From: Parasphingopyxis algicola
Lineage (GTDB): Bacteria > Pseudomonadota > Alphaproteobacteria > Sphingomonadales > Sphingomonadaceae
Direction of reading: 5' to 3'
DNA: 64,000 nucleotides
NCBI RefSeq assembly: GCF_013378075.1
Contig: NZ_CP051131.1
Location: forward strand, 3,422,501 to 3,486,500
Below are positions 44,216-51,922 of this stretch, piece after piece. The number at the start of each line of letters is the position of its first letter. Position 1 is the first letter of the stretch. A program made the position numbers and the translations under genes. The notes beneath the pieces are model-generated. The model was given only the letters and a program-made list of their open reading frames with translations, had not been told where the DNA came from and did not search any database.

Positions 44216-45106
44216 ATGAAGGTATCGGCGAACGGGCTCGAGATAGAGATCGAGGATCACGGCAATCCGGACGATCCGCCCCTGCTGCTCATCATGGGAT
44301 TTTCGGGCCAGCTCTCGCTCTGGCCCGACGCGTTCGTCGAAGAACTTGTGGAGCGCGGCTTCCGGGTGATCCGGTACGACAATCGGGACATCGGTCTCTC
44401 GCAGAAATTCGACGGCGTCAAAGCACCGCATCCGATCTGGCAGATGCTCGTCAAGCGGATCCTCAAAAACCGCCGGATGGCGCCCTATACGCTGGAAGAC
44501 ATGGCCGCCGACGCGGTCGGCGTGCTCGATGCGCTGAATATCGAAAAGGCGCATGTCCTCGGCGTGTCGATGGGCGGCATGATCTCGCAGATCGTCGCGG
44601 CCGATTATCCCGAGCGCGTCCTGTCGCTGATGCCCGTGATGACCTCGACCAACGCGCCCGGCCTGCCGGGACCCGACAAAGAGGTTCGCAAGATCCTGTT
44701 CCAGGCCGCGCGCAACCGGCCGGAAACCGAGGAGGAGGCGGTCGCCGCCGGCATGCGTTTCTTCACCGCGATCGGTTCTCCCGGCGGCGACGAGCGGCGC
44801 GCGGAGATCGAGGAACTCATCCGCAAGAATGTCGCGCGCAGCTTCTATCCCGAAGGCGCGTCGCGCCAGATGGCGGCGATCATCGATACCGGCAATCTGC
44901 GTCCCTGGGCGAGCCGCGTCCGCGCCGACACGATGGTCGTGCACGGCGTGGCGGACCCGCTGATCCTGCATCCCTGCGGCGCGGACGTCGCCGACCATAT
45001 CGAAGGCGCGCGGTTCGAACTGATCGAGGGCATGGGGCACGACCTGCCGGAAGCCCTGCACGGCCGGCTGGCCGATCTCGTAGCGGGACATAGTCTGGGG
45101 CGATAG
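44216..45106 (+). CDS. Alpha/beta-fold hydrolase (RdmC/esterase-like)
   Basis: 296 residues. Catalytic elements: LLLIMGFSGQLSLW (oxyanion), the nucleophile Ser in GVSMGGMISQ, the acid in VHGVADPLI and the His in EGMGHDLP. The opening resembles hydrolases annotated as methylesterase-like (RdmC group). ATG 44216 follows AAGGGAGAGA; the frame runs upstream through the tRNA, which is not coding. Convergent with the tetR gene 21 bp away. Confidence 0.88.
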   Translation: MKVSANGLEIEIEDHGNPDDPPLLLIMGFSGQLSLWPDAFVEELVERGFRVIRYDNRDIGLSQKFDGVKAPHPIWQMLVKRILKNRRMAPYTLEDMAADAVGVLDALNIEKAHVLGVSMGGMISQIVAADYPERVLSLMPVMTSTNAPGLPGPDKEVRKILFQAARNRPETEEEAVAAGMRFFTAIGSPGGDERRAEIEELIRKNVARSFYPEGASRQMAAIIDTGNLRPWASRVRADTMVVHGVADPLILHPCGADVADHIEGARFELIEGMGHDLPEALHGRLADLVAGHSLGR

Positions 45107-45127
45107 GGGCGGGGCGGAGCCGGTCCG

Positions 45128-45775
45128 TCAGCCGGCCCGATAGGCGCGCAGAAAGACATCGACACCATGCTTGACATGCCGCCGGATATGGGCCGGCTCG
45201 GGCGTCGTCGCGACGCCGAACCGGATCTCCATCTCGTTGAAGCCCTTCCATAGCGACAGCAGGTCTTCGGCGGCCTGCTGCGCATTGGCCAGATGGATGT
45301 CGCCGCGTTTGTGCGCGGCCTTCAATATCGCAGTCAGCTCGCTGCGCATCGTTCCCGGGCCGGCATCGAAGAAGCGTTTCGTCGCGTCCGGGTGCCGCTC
45401 CCTCTCGATGGCGAGCATCGAATCGAAATAGAAATGGCTCTCGTCGAGCAGGAAGCTCAGCAGCGTGAAGCCGAAATTGACGAGCTGCGCCTCCAAGGTC
45501 GGCGCATCGCGATTGGCCTCGCTGATCGTCTCGGTCATGTGCCGCGCCTGGCGGCGGACCAGCGCTTCGAGCAGGCCCGGCTTGTCGCCAAAGCGTTTGT
45601 AGATCGTCACCTTGGAAACGCCCGCATGTTCGGCGATCCGCTCGATCGAGGCGGCCGAATAGCCTTCGCCGAAAAAGGTCGCCCGCGCCGCATCGAGAAT
45701 CGCCTCGGTCTTGCGTTCGTCGGTTGGCCTGCCGACGCGATGCGGGGCCGCTATATCGGTGTCATTCTGGACCAT
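45128..45775 (-). CDS. TetR/AcrR-family transcriptional regulator
   Basis: 215 residues. The N-terminal TetR helix-turn-helix (ILDAARATFFGEGYSAASIE, HAGVSKVTIYKRFGDK) is followed by a ligand/dimer domain with an FDSMLAIER-type helix. Divergent from the ABC efflux operon, 160 bp away, with a palindrome over the putative -10 of that operon. The likely role is repression of the exporter and release by its substrate or a related ligand. Confidence 0.93.
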   Translation of the reverse strand: MVQNDTDIAAPHRVGRPTDERKTEAILDAARATFFGEGYSAASIERIAEHAGVSKVTIYKRFGDKPGLLEALVRRQARHMTETISEANRDAPTLEAQLVNFGFTLLSFLLDESHFYFDSMLAIERERHPDATKRFFDAGPGTMRSELTAILKAAHKRGDIHLANAQQAAEDLLSLWKGFNEMEIRFGVATTPEPAHIRRHVKHGVDVFLRAYRAG

Positions 45776-45829
45776 TATTCCCGGTCTCGCACGAGTCGCG
45801 ACCCTTCGCCACCCTCATTCCAGTTGCAC

Positions 45830-45851
45830 TATAATACTAAACGTTGACGTT
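45830..45851 (+). promoter_or_regulatory. Putative promoter -10 with overlapping TetR-type palindrome for the ABC efflux operon
   Basis: TATAAT at 45830-45835 is a consensus -10 element, and AACGT-TG-ACGTT at 45840-45851 is a perfect 5-bp-arm palindrome immediately downstream, over the expected start of transcription. No good -35 is visible. The position, 84 bp before the permease ATG and next to a divergent TetR gene, is where a repressor would block polymerase. Confidence 0.5.
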
Positions 45852-45935
45852 CACAAATAACGCCGTCATAGATTCGAGCGACGGGTTGCGAGCGATTCGC
45901 AGTCTTTCACCGAGGCAGCACGGCAAGGGACGCTC

Positions 45936-47072
45936 ATGGGCTGGATCGCTTTGAGAATGCTGACGGGAGACCGGGTCAAATTCATCGGCCTGCTCTTCGG
46001 CGTCGCCTTTTCGACCCTGCTGATCAGCCAGCAGCTGACGATCTTCGTCAACCTGATCATGCGCGGTGCCGTGGCCGTCGAAGAGGTTTCGACGGCCGAT
46101 GTCTGGGTGATGGACCCTTCGAGCCGGACGGTGGACGTGTTTGCCCCCATGCCGTCCACCGCGCTCGAGCTGGTGCGGGGTGTCGACGGCGTGGCCTATG
46201 CGTCGCCGATGCTCCGTTCCAGCGCCGTCGTCCGCACGCCCGACGGCGATCTGGAGGGGGTCAACATCGTCGGCGTCGACGATTCCACGCTGATCGGACT
46301 GCCGCGCAATATGGCCGAGGGCGACCGGCGGGCGCTGGCCGAACCGGATTCGGTGTTCATCGACGATACCGGGTCGCGCAAACTTTTCGATCCGGACGAC
46401 CAGATCGTCGGCACCCGGCTCGAACTCAACGACCAGCGCGCGGTCATCCGCGGGATCGCCGACGCGGTGCCGACCTTCACCTCGCAGGTCATCCTCTACA
46501 CGCGATACTCCAACGCGCTGCGCTATGCGCCGGGCACGCGCAACCGGCTGTCCTTCGTCCTCGTCCGCTCCGACGACGATCATACGCCGGAAGAGCTGGT
46601 CGCCGCGATCGAGAGCGAGACCGGGCTCAAGGCCCGCACGGCGGAGGATTTCGCCAGCGACGGCCTGTGGTTCATCATCGAGAATACCGGCATCCCGGTG
46701 AATTTCGGGATCACGGTGGTGCTGGGCTTCATCGTCGGGGTGGCTATCGTCGGGCTGACCTTCAGCCTGTTCATCCGCGATAACATCAAACAATTCGGCG
46801 CGCTGAAAGCGATCGGCGTCACCAATAGGAAGATCCGTGGCATGGTGGCGCTGCAAGCCGGGTTTGTCGGGCTGGTCGGCTATGGCATCGGGATTTTCGT
46901 CGCCGAGATATTCTTCGTGTCTACCTCCGGCATCGATACGTTCAAGGGCTTCTACATGCCCTGGCAGATCCCGCTGATGACCGCGATCGTGACGCTCGTG
47001 ATGATCATGCTCACCGGCTTTCTCGCGCTGCGCAACGTGCTCAAGACCGAGCCGGCGGAGGTTTTCCGATGA
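45936..47072 (+). CDS. ABC transporter permease, DevC/MacB-like (FtsX fold)
   Basis: 378 residues with an N-terminal TM helix (FIGLLFGVAFSTLLISQQLT), a long periplasmic domain (about 40-245) and three C-terminal TM helices (FGITVVLGFIVGVAIVGLTF and two more), the layout of FtsX/DevC permeases. The cytoplasmic motif IKQFGALKAIGVTNRKI is typical of coupling to the ATPase. ATG 45936. The stop overlaps the ATPase start. With the next three genes it makes a complete tripartite efflux system. Confidence 0.92.
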   Translation: MGWIALRMLTGDRVKFIGLLFGVAFSTLLISQQLTIFVNLIMRGAVAVEEVSTADVWVMDPSSRTVDVFAPMPSTALELVRGVDGVAYASPMLRSSAVVRTPDGDLEGVNIVGVDDSTLIGLPRNMAEGDRRALAEPDSVFIDDTGSRKLFDPDDQIVGTRLELNDQRAVIRGIADAVPTFTSQVILYTRYSNALRYAPGTRNRLSFVLVRSDDDHTPEELVAAIESETGLKARTAEDFASDGLWFIIENTGIPVNFGITVVLGFIVGVAIVGLTFSLFIRDNIKQFGALKAIGVTNRKIRGMVALQAGFVGLVGYGIGIFVAEIFFVSTSGIDTFKGFYMPWQIPLMTAIVTLVMIMLTGFLALRNVLKTEPAEVFR

Positions 47073-47773
47073 GCATCGGGATCGCGGTCGAGAATATCGT
47101 CAAGGAATTCCCGATCGGCAGCAGCGATACGATCCGCGTCCTGCACGGCATCGATCTGGAGATCAAAACCGGCGAGCTCACCTATCTGATCGGCGAGTCT
47201 GGCTCGGGGAAGACGACGCTGATCTCGATCGTCGCGGGAATCCTCTATCCGACCCAAGGCAGCGTGAGCGTCTTCGGAACCGATATCTACGATCTCACCG
47301 ATACCGAGCTGGTGAACTTCCGGCTCGCCAATATCGGCTTCATCTTCCAGCAATATAATCTGCTGCCGACCCTGACCGCGGCGGAGAATGCGGCGGTGCC
47401 GCTGTTCGCGAGCGGCACGGCGCGGGACGAGGGTGTCGATCGCGGTTACGAGATTCTCGACGCGCTCAACATCCGCGACCAGGCCGAAAAACTCCCGCGC
47501 CAGCTTTCGGGTGGCCAGCAGCAGCGCGTCGCGATCGCCCGCGCGCTGATCCACGAGCCGCGCCTCGTCGTCTGCGACGAGCCGACCGCCGCGCTCGACG
47601 CCGGCTCGGGCCGCCGGGTCATGGACCTGCTGCGCGAGGTTGCGCTGGCGCCCGACCGCGCGGTGATCATCGTTACCCATGACAATCGCGTCTTCGATCT
47701 TGCCGACCGCATCATCGAGATCGAGGACGGCCGCATCACCCATGACGGGAAGGAGCTGCCCGATGGCCATTAG
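47069..47773 (+). CDS. ABC transporter ATP-binding protein, DevA/LolD-like
   Basis: 234 residues. Walker A GESGSGKTT (42-50), Q-loop FIFQQYN, signature LSGGQQQRVAIARAL, Walker B VVCDEPTAALD and switch His in VTHDNRVFD. The sequence belongs to the MacB/LolD/DevA group of exporters that work by mechanotransmission. ATGA overlap with the permease. Confidence 0.95.
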   Translation: MSIGIAVENIVKEFPIGSSDTIRVLHGIDLEIKTGELTYLIGESGSGKTTLISIVAGILYPTQGSVSVFGTDIYDLTDTELVNFRLANIGFIFQQYNLLPTLTAAENAAVPLFASGTARDEGVDRGYEILDALNIRDQAEKLPRQLSGGQQQRVAIARALIHEPRLVVCDEPTAALDAGSGRRVMDLLREVALAPDRAVIIVTHDNRVFDLADRIIEIEDGRITHDGKELPDGH

Positions 47774-47803
47774 TCTTTCGCACCAGACCGGAGCGCCGGC
47801 ATC

Positions 47804-48784
47804 ATGAGAAATCTCAGCTTCTCCCGCCAGATACTGCCCATCCTCGCGATTGTAGGGATCGTCGTCGCCGCGATCCTGATTATCGCCAATCTTCCCGACC
47901 GGACGATGACCGAACCGATGATCGAGCCGCCCCGCTCGCCCGGCGCGCAGAGCGAGACCGGATCGGTCGCCGGCACCGGCGTCGTCGAGCCTTCGAGCGA
48001 GGAGATCGAGATCGGCAGTCATGTCTCGGGCGTGGTCGACCGCGTTTATGTCGCGGCCGGCGATCTCGTGACCCAGGGCCAGCCGCTGTTCCGCATCGAT
48101 ACGCGCGATATCGCCGCCCAGGTCAACGAGGCGCGCGCCCGCGTCGCGCGGCTGCGGCAGAGCATCGCCTCGGCCCAGACCTCGCTGCGCGTCGCGGACG
48201 AACAGCTGGCTCTCTATGCCGGGGTCGAGGATCAGCGGGCGATATCGGAGCAGGAAGTGATCGAGCGGCGCGGCGTGCGCGATACGGCGCGCGCCCAGCT
48301 CGCCGTGACGCGCGCCCAGTATCAGGAAGCCCAGGCCGCGCTCGCCAGCGCGCGAACCCAGCTCGAACGCCATACGGTGCGCGCGCCGCAGACCGCCACC
48401 GTGCTGCAGCTCAACGTCCGGACCGGCGAGTTCGCCAATGCGGGCCCGGGGATGGGCGGCAACAGCGAGCCCCTGATCGTGATGGGCGTCACCGAGCCGC
48501 TCTATGTGCGCGTCAGCATCGACGAGAACGAGATCGAGCGGCTCGATATCGGCGCGCCCGCCATCGTCTCCGCGCGCGGCGATGCGGCGCGGCAGGTCGA
48601 GGCGCGCTATGTCCGCACCGAACCGCTCGTCGTGCCGAAGACCTCGCTGACCAATGCCGCGACCGAACTGGTCGACGTCCGCGTGCTCGAAATGCTCTAC
48701 GCGCTGCCCGGCGAGGGGCATTCGATGTTCGTCGGCCAGCAGGTCGACGCCTTCGTGCCCGCGCAAGGGGATGAGGAAGAATGA
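47804..48784 (+). CDS. HlyD-family periplasmic adaptor protein of the ABC efflux system
   Basis: 326 residues: an N-terminal TM anchor (about 10-30), a biotinyl-lipoyl half (GSVAGTGVVEPSSEEIEIGS, VAAGDLVTQGQPLFRID), an alpha-hairpin (about 105-195) and a beta-barrel domain (MGVTEPLYVRVSIDENEI). The adaptor links the ABC permease to the outer-membrane channel. The start is 30 bp after the ATPase gene and the stop overlaps the next ATG. Confidence 0.92.
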   Translation: MRNLSFSRQILPILAIVGIVVAAILIIANLPDRTMTEPMIEPPRSPGAQSETGSVAGTGVVEPSSEEIEIGSHVSGVVDRVYVAAGDLVTQGQPLFRIDTRDIAAQVNEARARVARLRQSIASAQTSLRVADEQLALYAGVEDQRAISEQEVIERRGVRDTARAQLAVTRAQYQEAQAALASARTQLERHTVRAPQTATVLQLNVRTGEFANAGPGMGGNSEPLIVMGVTEPLYVRVSIDENEIERLDIGAPAIVSARGDAARQVEARYVRTEPLVVPKTSLTNAATELVDVRVLEMLYALPGEGHSMFVGQQVDAFVPAQGDEEE

Positions 48785-50397
48785 TGAGATTTTGGCGATC
48801 CATCAATGAGCCCTCCCCCTTGATGGGGGAGGGTTGGGTGGGGGTGAGTTCTCGGCAAGCGATATCGCAAGCGGAAAACTCACCCCACCCCCGACCCCTC
48901 CCCATCGAGGGGAGGCGCATTGTATCCCGCCATGCAAGATTGGCTGTCGTCGCAGCCTTGACGATCCCGCTGGCCGCCTGCGCGACCTATCAGGGCGCCC
49001 GCGCGCCGTCCGAGGTCGAGATTCCGGATCGTTTCGCGCTCGTCGCCGGCGCGGTCGATGCGGAGCTGCCGACCGAAACCCTGCTGCCGTTCGAGGACGC
49101 CGCCTATGGCGCGCTGCTGAACGATGCGTTGACCGGCGCGCCGGATCTGCAGGCGGCGCTGGCGCGGATCGACGCCGCCCGTGCCGGCGCGCGCGGGGCC
49201 GGAGCGGCGCGGCTGCCCAATGCGACGGCTGGCGGTTCGGTAACCCGCGAGCGGACCAGCGCGGCGACCTTCGGCGGGCTCCCCGCCAATATCCCCTTCG
49301 ATACGGACCGGACGATCTACAGCGCGTCGGTCGACGCGAGCTGGGATCTCGACATTTTCGGCCGGCTGCGGGCGTCGGAACGCGCGGCGCTGGCCCGGCT
49401 CGATGCCGCCCGCGCCGATGCCGCGGCCGTCCGCATCGCGCTTGCCGCCGATATCGCGCGGGCTGTCATCGCCTATCGCGCGGCCGAGGCGCGGCTGGCG
49501 GTCATCGAAGGCGACCTGGCCGAAGCGCGGGATCTTGTCCGCCTGACCGATGTCCGGTCGCGGGCGGGGATCGCGCCCGGGTTCGATCTGGTGCGCGCCC
49601 GGTCGCTCGAGGCCGACGCCCTGGCGCGGCGGGGCCCGGTCGAGACGGACCGCGTATCGGCGCTGGCGACCCTGGCGACCTTGACCGCGCAACCCGTGCC
49701 GGCGGTTCTGGAAGCGCTCGACGCCGCGCCGGACGATCGGACCGCGCTGGCGGTCGAGATCGGGCTTCCGGGTCTCGCCGTGCCCTCTATCCTGCTGCGG
49801 CAGCGCCCGGACGTCGTCGCCGCGGAAAACCGGCTCGCGGCCGCCGATGCCGAGATCGCCGCCGCCGCGGCCGCCCAGTTTCCGAGCTTTTCGATCAGCG
49901 GCGTTCTCGGGCTGATATCGCTCGCCTTTGGCGACCTGTTCACCGACGACGCGGTTGTCGCCTCGCTGGGCGCGTCGGTATCGGGCCCGCTGCTCGATTT
50001 CGGGCGGACGGCGGCCGAGATCGACCAGCGCGAGGCCGAAGCGGCCGAGGCGTTCGCCGATTATCGCCGCCAGGTCTTCGTCGCGCTCGGCGATGTCGAG
50101 CGCTCGCTCGGCTCGATCGCGGCGGCGGACGACCGCGCCGAGGCGCTGGGACGCCAGCTCGTGTTCGACAACGACAATGTCGGCCTGGCCGCGATCCGCT
50201 ACCGCCGGGGCCTTGCCGATTTCCTGACCGTGATCGACGCCCAGCGCGCCGCCAATACGACACGCAGCGCCGAAATCCTCGCCCGCGCCGACCGGGCGCT
50301 GCAGCGGGTCGCCCTGTTCCGGGCGATCGGCGATGCGGAGGCGTTGCCTGATCGTGTATTTGGGCCCGATATTGCATATGGCGCGCCAAGCGACTAA
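48781..50397 (+). CDS. NodT/TolC-family outer-membrane efflux lipoprotein, with in-frame REP insertion near its N-terminus
   Basis: 538 residues as an open frame. The lipoprotein signal (RLAVVAALTIPLAACATYQG, lipobox LAAC) starts only at about residue 50. The first 50 residues are mostly translation of a 105-bp palindromic repeat (48811-48915) inside the frame. No ATG lies between the repeat and the lipobox. The coupled ATG 48781 overlapping the adaptor stop is the natural start, giving MMRFWRSI before the repeat and VSRHARLAVV after it. Two OEP domains follow (for example SASVDASWDLDIFGRLRASE, LRQRPDVVAAENRLAAADAE). Whether the extended signal is processed is unknown. Confidence 0.85.
   Translation: MMRFWRSINEPSPLMGEGWVGVSSRQAISQAENSPHPRPLPIEGRRIVSRHARLAVVAALTIPLAACATYQGARAPSEVEIPDRFALVAGAVDAELPTETLLPFEDAAYGALLNDALTGAPDLQAALARIDAARAGARGAGAARLPNATAGGSVTRERTSAATFGGLPANIPFDTDRTIYSASVDASWDLDIFGRLRASERAALARLDAARADAAAVRIALAADIARAVIAYRAAEARLAVIEGDLAEARDLVRLTDVRSRAGIAPGFDLVRARSLEADALARRGPVETDRVSALATLATLTAQPVPAVLEALDAAPDDRTALAVEIGLPGLAVPSILLRQRPDVVAAENRLAAADAEIAAAAAAQFPSFSISGVLGLISLAFGDLFTDDAVVASLGASVSGPLLDFGRTAAEIDQREAEAAEAFADYRRQVFVALGDVERSLGSIAAADDRAEALGRQLVFDNDNVGLAAIRYRRGLADFLTVIDAQRAANTTRSAEILARADRALQRVALFRAIGDAEALPDRVFGPDIAYGAPSD
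48811..48915. repeat. REP/BIME-like palindromic element inside the efflux lipoprotein gene
   Basis: Three nested dyads: hairpin 1 CCCTCCCCC-TTGAT-GGGGGAGGG (48811-48833), an outer pair GGGTGGGGGTGAGTT (48836-48850) against AACTCACCCCACCC (48877-48890) enclosing the palindrome GCGATATCGC (48859-48868), and hairpin 3 CCCCTCCCC-ATCGA-GGGGAGG (48895-48915). The C/G-rich tails are those of REP elements that are usually intergenic. Here the element is read through in frame. Confidence 0.85.
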
Positions 50398-50418
50398 CTC
50401 CCGCGTCGCGCCTGGCGA

Positions 50419-50492
50419 GCGGGTATAGCTCAATGGTAGAGCACTAGCCTTCCAAGCTTGTGATGCGGGTTCGATTCCCGCTACCCGCTCCA
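50419..50492 (+). tRNA. tRNA-Gly(TCC)
   Basis: Acceptor arms GCGGGTA / TACCCGC, discriminator T and encoded CCA. The D-arm is AGCTCAATGGTAGAGC, the anticodon loop CTTCCAA gives TCC, and the T-arm is GCGGGTTCGATTCCCGC. Length 74 nt. Its 3' end is reused as the left boundary of the adjacent mini-island. Confidence 0.97.
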
Positions 50493-50499
50493 AGCCTTT
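50481..50499 (+). repeat. attL-like direct repeat covering the tRNA-Gly 3' end
   Basis: CTACCCGCTCCAAGCCTTT spans the last 12 nt of tRNA-Gly and 7 nt beyond. It recurs with one mismatch at 51484-51502. Duplicated tRNA 3' ends are the footprint of tyrosine-recombinase integration. Confidence 0.7.
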
Positions 50500-50540
50500 C
50501 CCAGAAAACCGCCAATGTCGATGGCATACCAAATTGCGAT

Positions 50541-50582
50541 TTGGCACACTTTAGAGACAAATCGAATGGCACGGTGTGCCAA
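50541..50582. other. Candidate integrase arm-type sites, left end of the mini-island
   Basis: TTGGCACAC at 50541-50549 and the inverse GGTGTGCCAA at 50573-50582 lie just inside the attL repeat. The same words occur near the right end (51411-51418 and 51432-51441). Repeated short words near both attachment sites are what arm-type recombinase binding sites look like. Confidence 0.5.
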
Positions 50583-50599
50583 CTATCGAGCTGAGTGAT

Positions 50600-51265
50600 C
50601 TATTCTGGCGCCGATTCAACTTGTGTGGAATTCGGTGATTCTGACCGCATTTCGTAAACCGGCGGAGGTGATGCCGGGGATTGGCCGTCGACGGTAGTCT
50701 CTGCCGCAGGATTGAGTGGTGCTTCTGTCTCAAGATTCGCTTCGGTAATCTCTTGGTGCGGTGAAGCGGCATCGGCCGGGGTTTTGGCAGCGGAGATCAG
50801 CGTAAGACTGCTCCCGATCGCAAACATTATGGCGGACAGGTAGATCCAAACGTCATTGCTGCGGCTCTTTTTGGGAGTAAGGAGGTCGTTGGCAGCAGTT
50901 TCCAGTTCACTCAAGATTTGTTTTTCGATTGTCGACGACAGGTCTTTTAGGCCCCGATCCGACAATTGCTCTTGCAGGCGTCCGCGGATTTCGAGTGACA
51001 GCATTCGAGTATACCAATCCTCGTCATCAGCAAACCGGAGAGCTGCTAGCCTTCCTGCAGTCAACGCAAACAGTATCCCAAGGATAAAGGATGTAGCCGC
51101 GGCGAAAGCCCATTGGCTTGATACTTCAAGCCCGGCGAGGATTGCCGCTGCGCCTCCGTTTACCGCTAGAAGCGAAGCCATGATCCAATGATCGAATACT
51201 CGCCGGTGCTGTGCTGCTTCGGACTTGCTTGCCCGAGTTTCAGAGGATGAATCTTCGTCTGCCAA
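50600..51265 (-). CDS. Hypothetical membrane protein carried by the tRNA-Gly mini-island
   Basis: 221 residues from a TTG start (start uncertain). Two adjacent hydrophobic helices (about 29-48 and 50-70), a cytoplasmic-type helical region (85-130), a third TM helix (about 138-160) and a Pro/Ser/Glu-rich tail. No family recognised. The layout with three helices and a helical middle resembles small effectors or accessory proteins of mobile islands, but this is only an analogy. The only long frame between the direct repeats; the DNA is visibly AT-richer than the flanks. Confidence 0.6.
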   Translation of the reverse strand: MADEDSSSETRASKSEAAQHRRVFDHWIMASLLAVNGGAAAILAGLEVSSQWAFAAATSFILGILFALTAGRLAALRFADDEDWYTRMLSLEIRGRLQEQLSDRGLKDLSSTIEKQILSELETAANDLLTPKKSRSNDVWIYLSAIMFAIGSSLTLISAAKTPADAASPHQEITEANLETEAPLNPAAETTVDGQSPASPPPVYEMRSESPNSTQVESAPE

Positions 51266-51922
51266 TTCCGGTCTCGAATGATCTACGTTCCGCTTCGGTG
51301 ATGATGGGATATACTAGCAGTAGTTTTTGGCACGATTCCAACTGAGAGGGAATTCGATAGTCTGAGCGTTCGACTGTTCTCTAAACTCAACAATTGTGTT
51401 GATGGAACTAGGTGTGCCGTTCCACGCCAATTTGGCACACCGCGCCAGCGTGTAAGCCGCAGAAAACTGGGATCGGTCTATACCTACCCGCTCCAGGCCT
51501 TTTTCGAAATTTCCTGCTGTAACCCGCCGATCCCGATACGATCCGCTTGGGGCTGAATGCCAGTTCGCGTGCCGGACGCTCGAAGGCCGCCCGGCAGGCA
51601 TTGTCGCAGCGATCGACGAGGTGGGCGATGTTCGTAGGCACCGAATGGATATCCGACGTGCAGCCGCGCTGCGGTCGGCCCGGTAGAAACGGTCTATGGT
51701 GTCATCCCGCAATCGATAGAAAGAGCCGACTGGCGATGTCCGTCACGGGTGAAAATGGCGGATATTCATCGCATTACGGCTTGCCAACGCAACCGAAAAA
51801 CTCGACACAAAACAAGACGATTCGTTTTTCCTTCTCCTGTTGCGTCGGCCTTTTTTGATGGCTGAGACAGGAAAAGCGCTTGTTTCCGGAGACCTTCCGG
51901 CGCGCCGAATGAAGGGGAACTG
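51266..51922. other. 657-bp region without a convincing gene: island right end and adjacent non-coding DNA
   Basis: The first part (to 51483) is AT-richer and contains the right-hand GGTGTGCC / TTGGCACACC words (51411-51441). The attR-like repeat is at 51484-51502. Beyond that the DNA is GC-rich without a recognisable protein; a 132-codon minus-strand frame (51314-51712) crosses the repeat and has shadow-like composition. The last ~100 bp lead to the RND operon, whose start has AAGGGGAA. Confidence 0.6.
51484..51502 (+). repeat. attR-like direct repeat (second copy of the tRNA-Gly 3' end)
   Basis: CTACCCGCTCCAGGCCTTT matches 18 of 19 positions of the repeat at 50481-50499. The distance between copies is 1,003 bp. 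The tRNA body is not duplicated, so this is a boundary copy, not a second tRNA gene. Confidence 0.7.

Noticed and set aside
40392-45106. Possible aromatic-degradation cluster (two alpha/beta hydrolases plus ferredoxin)
   Set aside because: The genes are on different strands, separated by repair and rRNA-modification genes, and no dioxygenase or P450 is present.
48880-50547. 555-codon minus-strand frame over the NodT gene and tRNA-Gly
   Set aside because: Runs antisense through a tRNA and a conserved efflux gene; a shadow.
51314-51712. 132-codon minus-strand frame in the island right end
   Set aside because: Crosses the attR repeat and has no family resemblance or good start; treated as non-coding.
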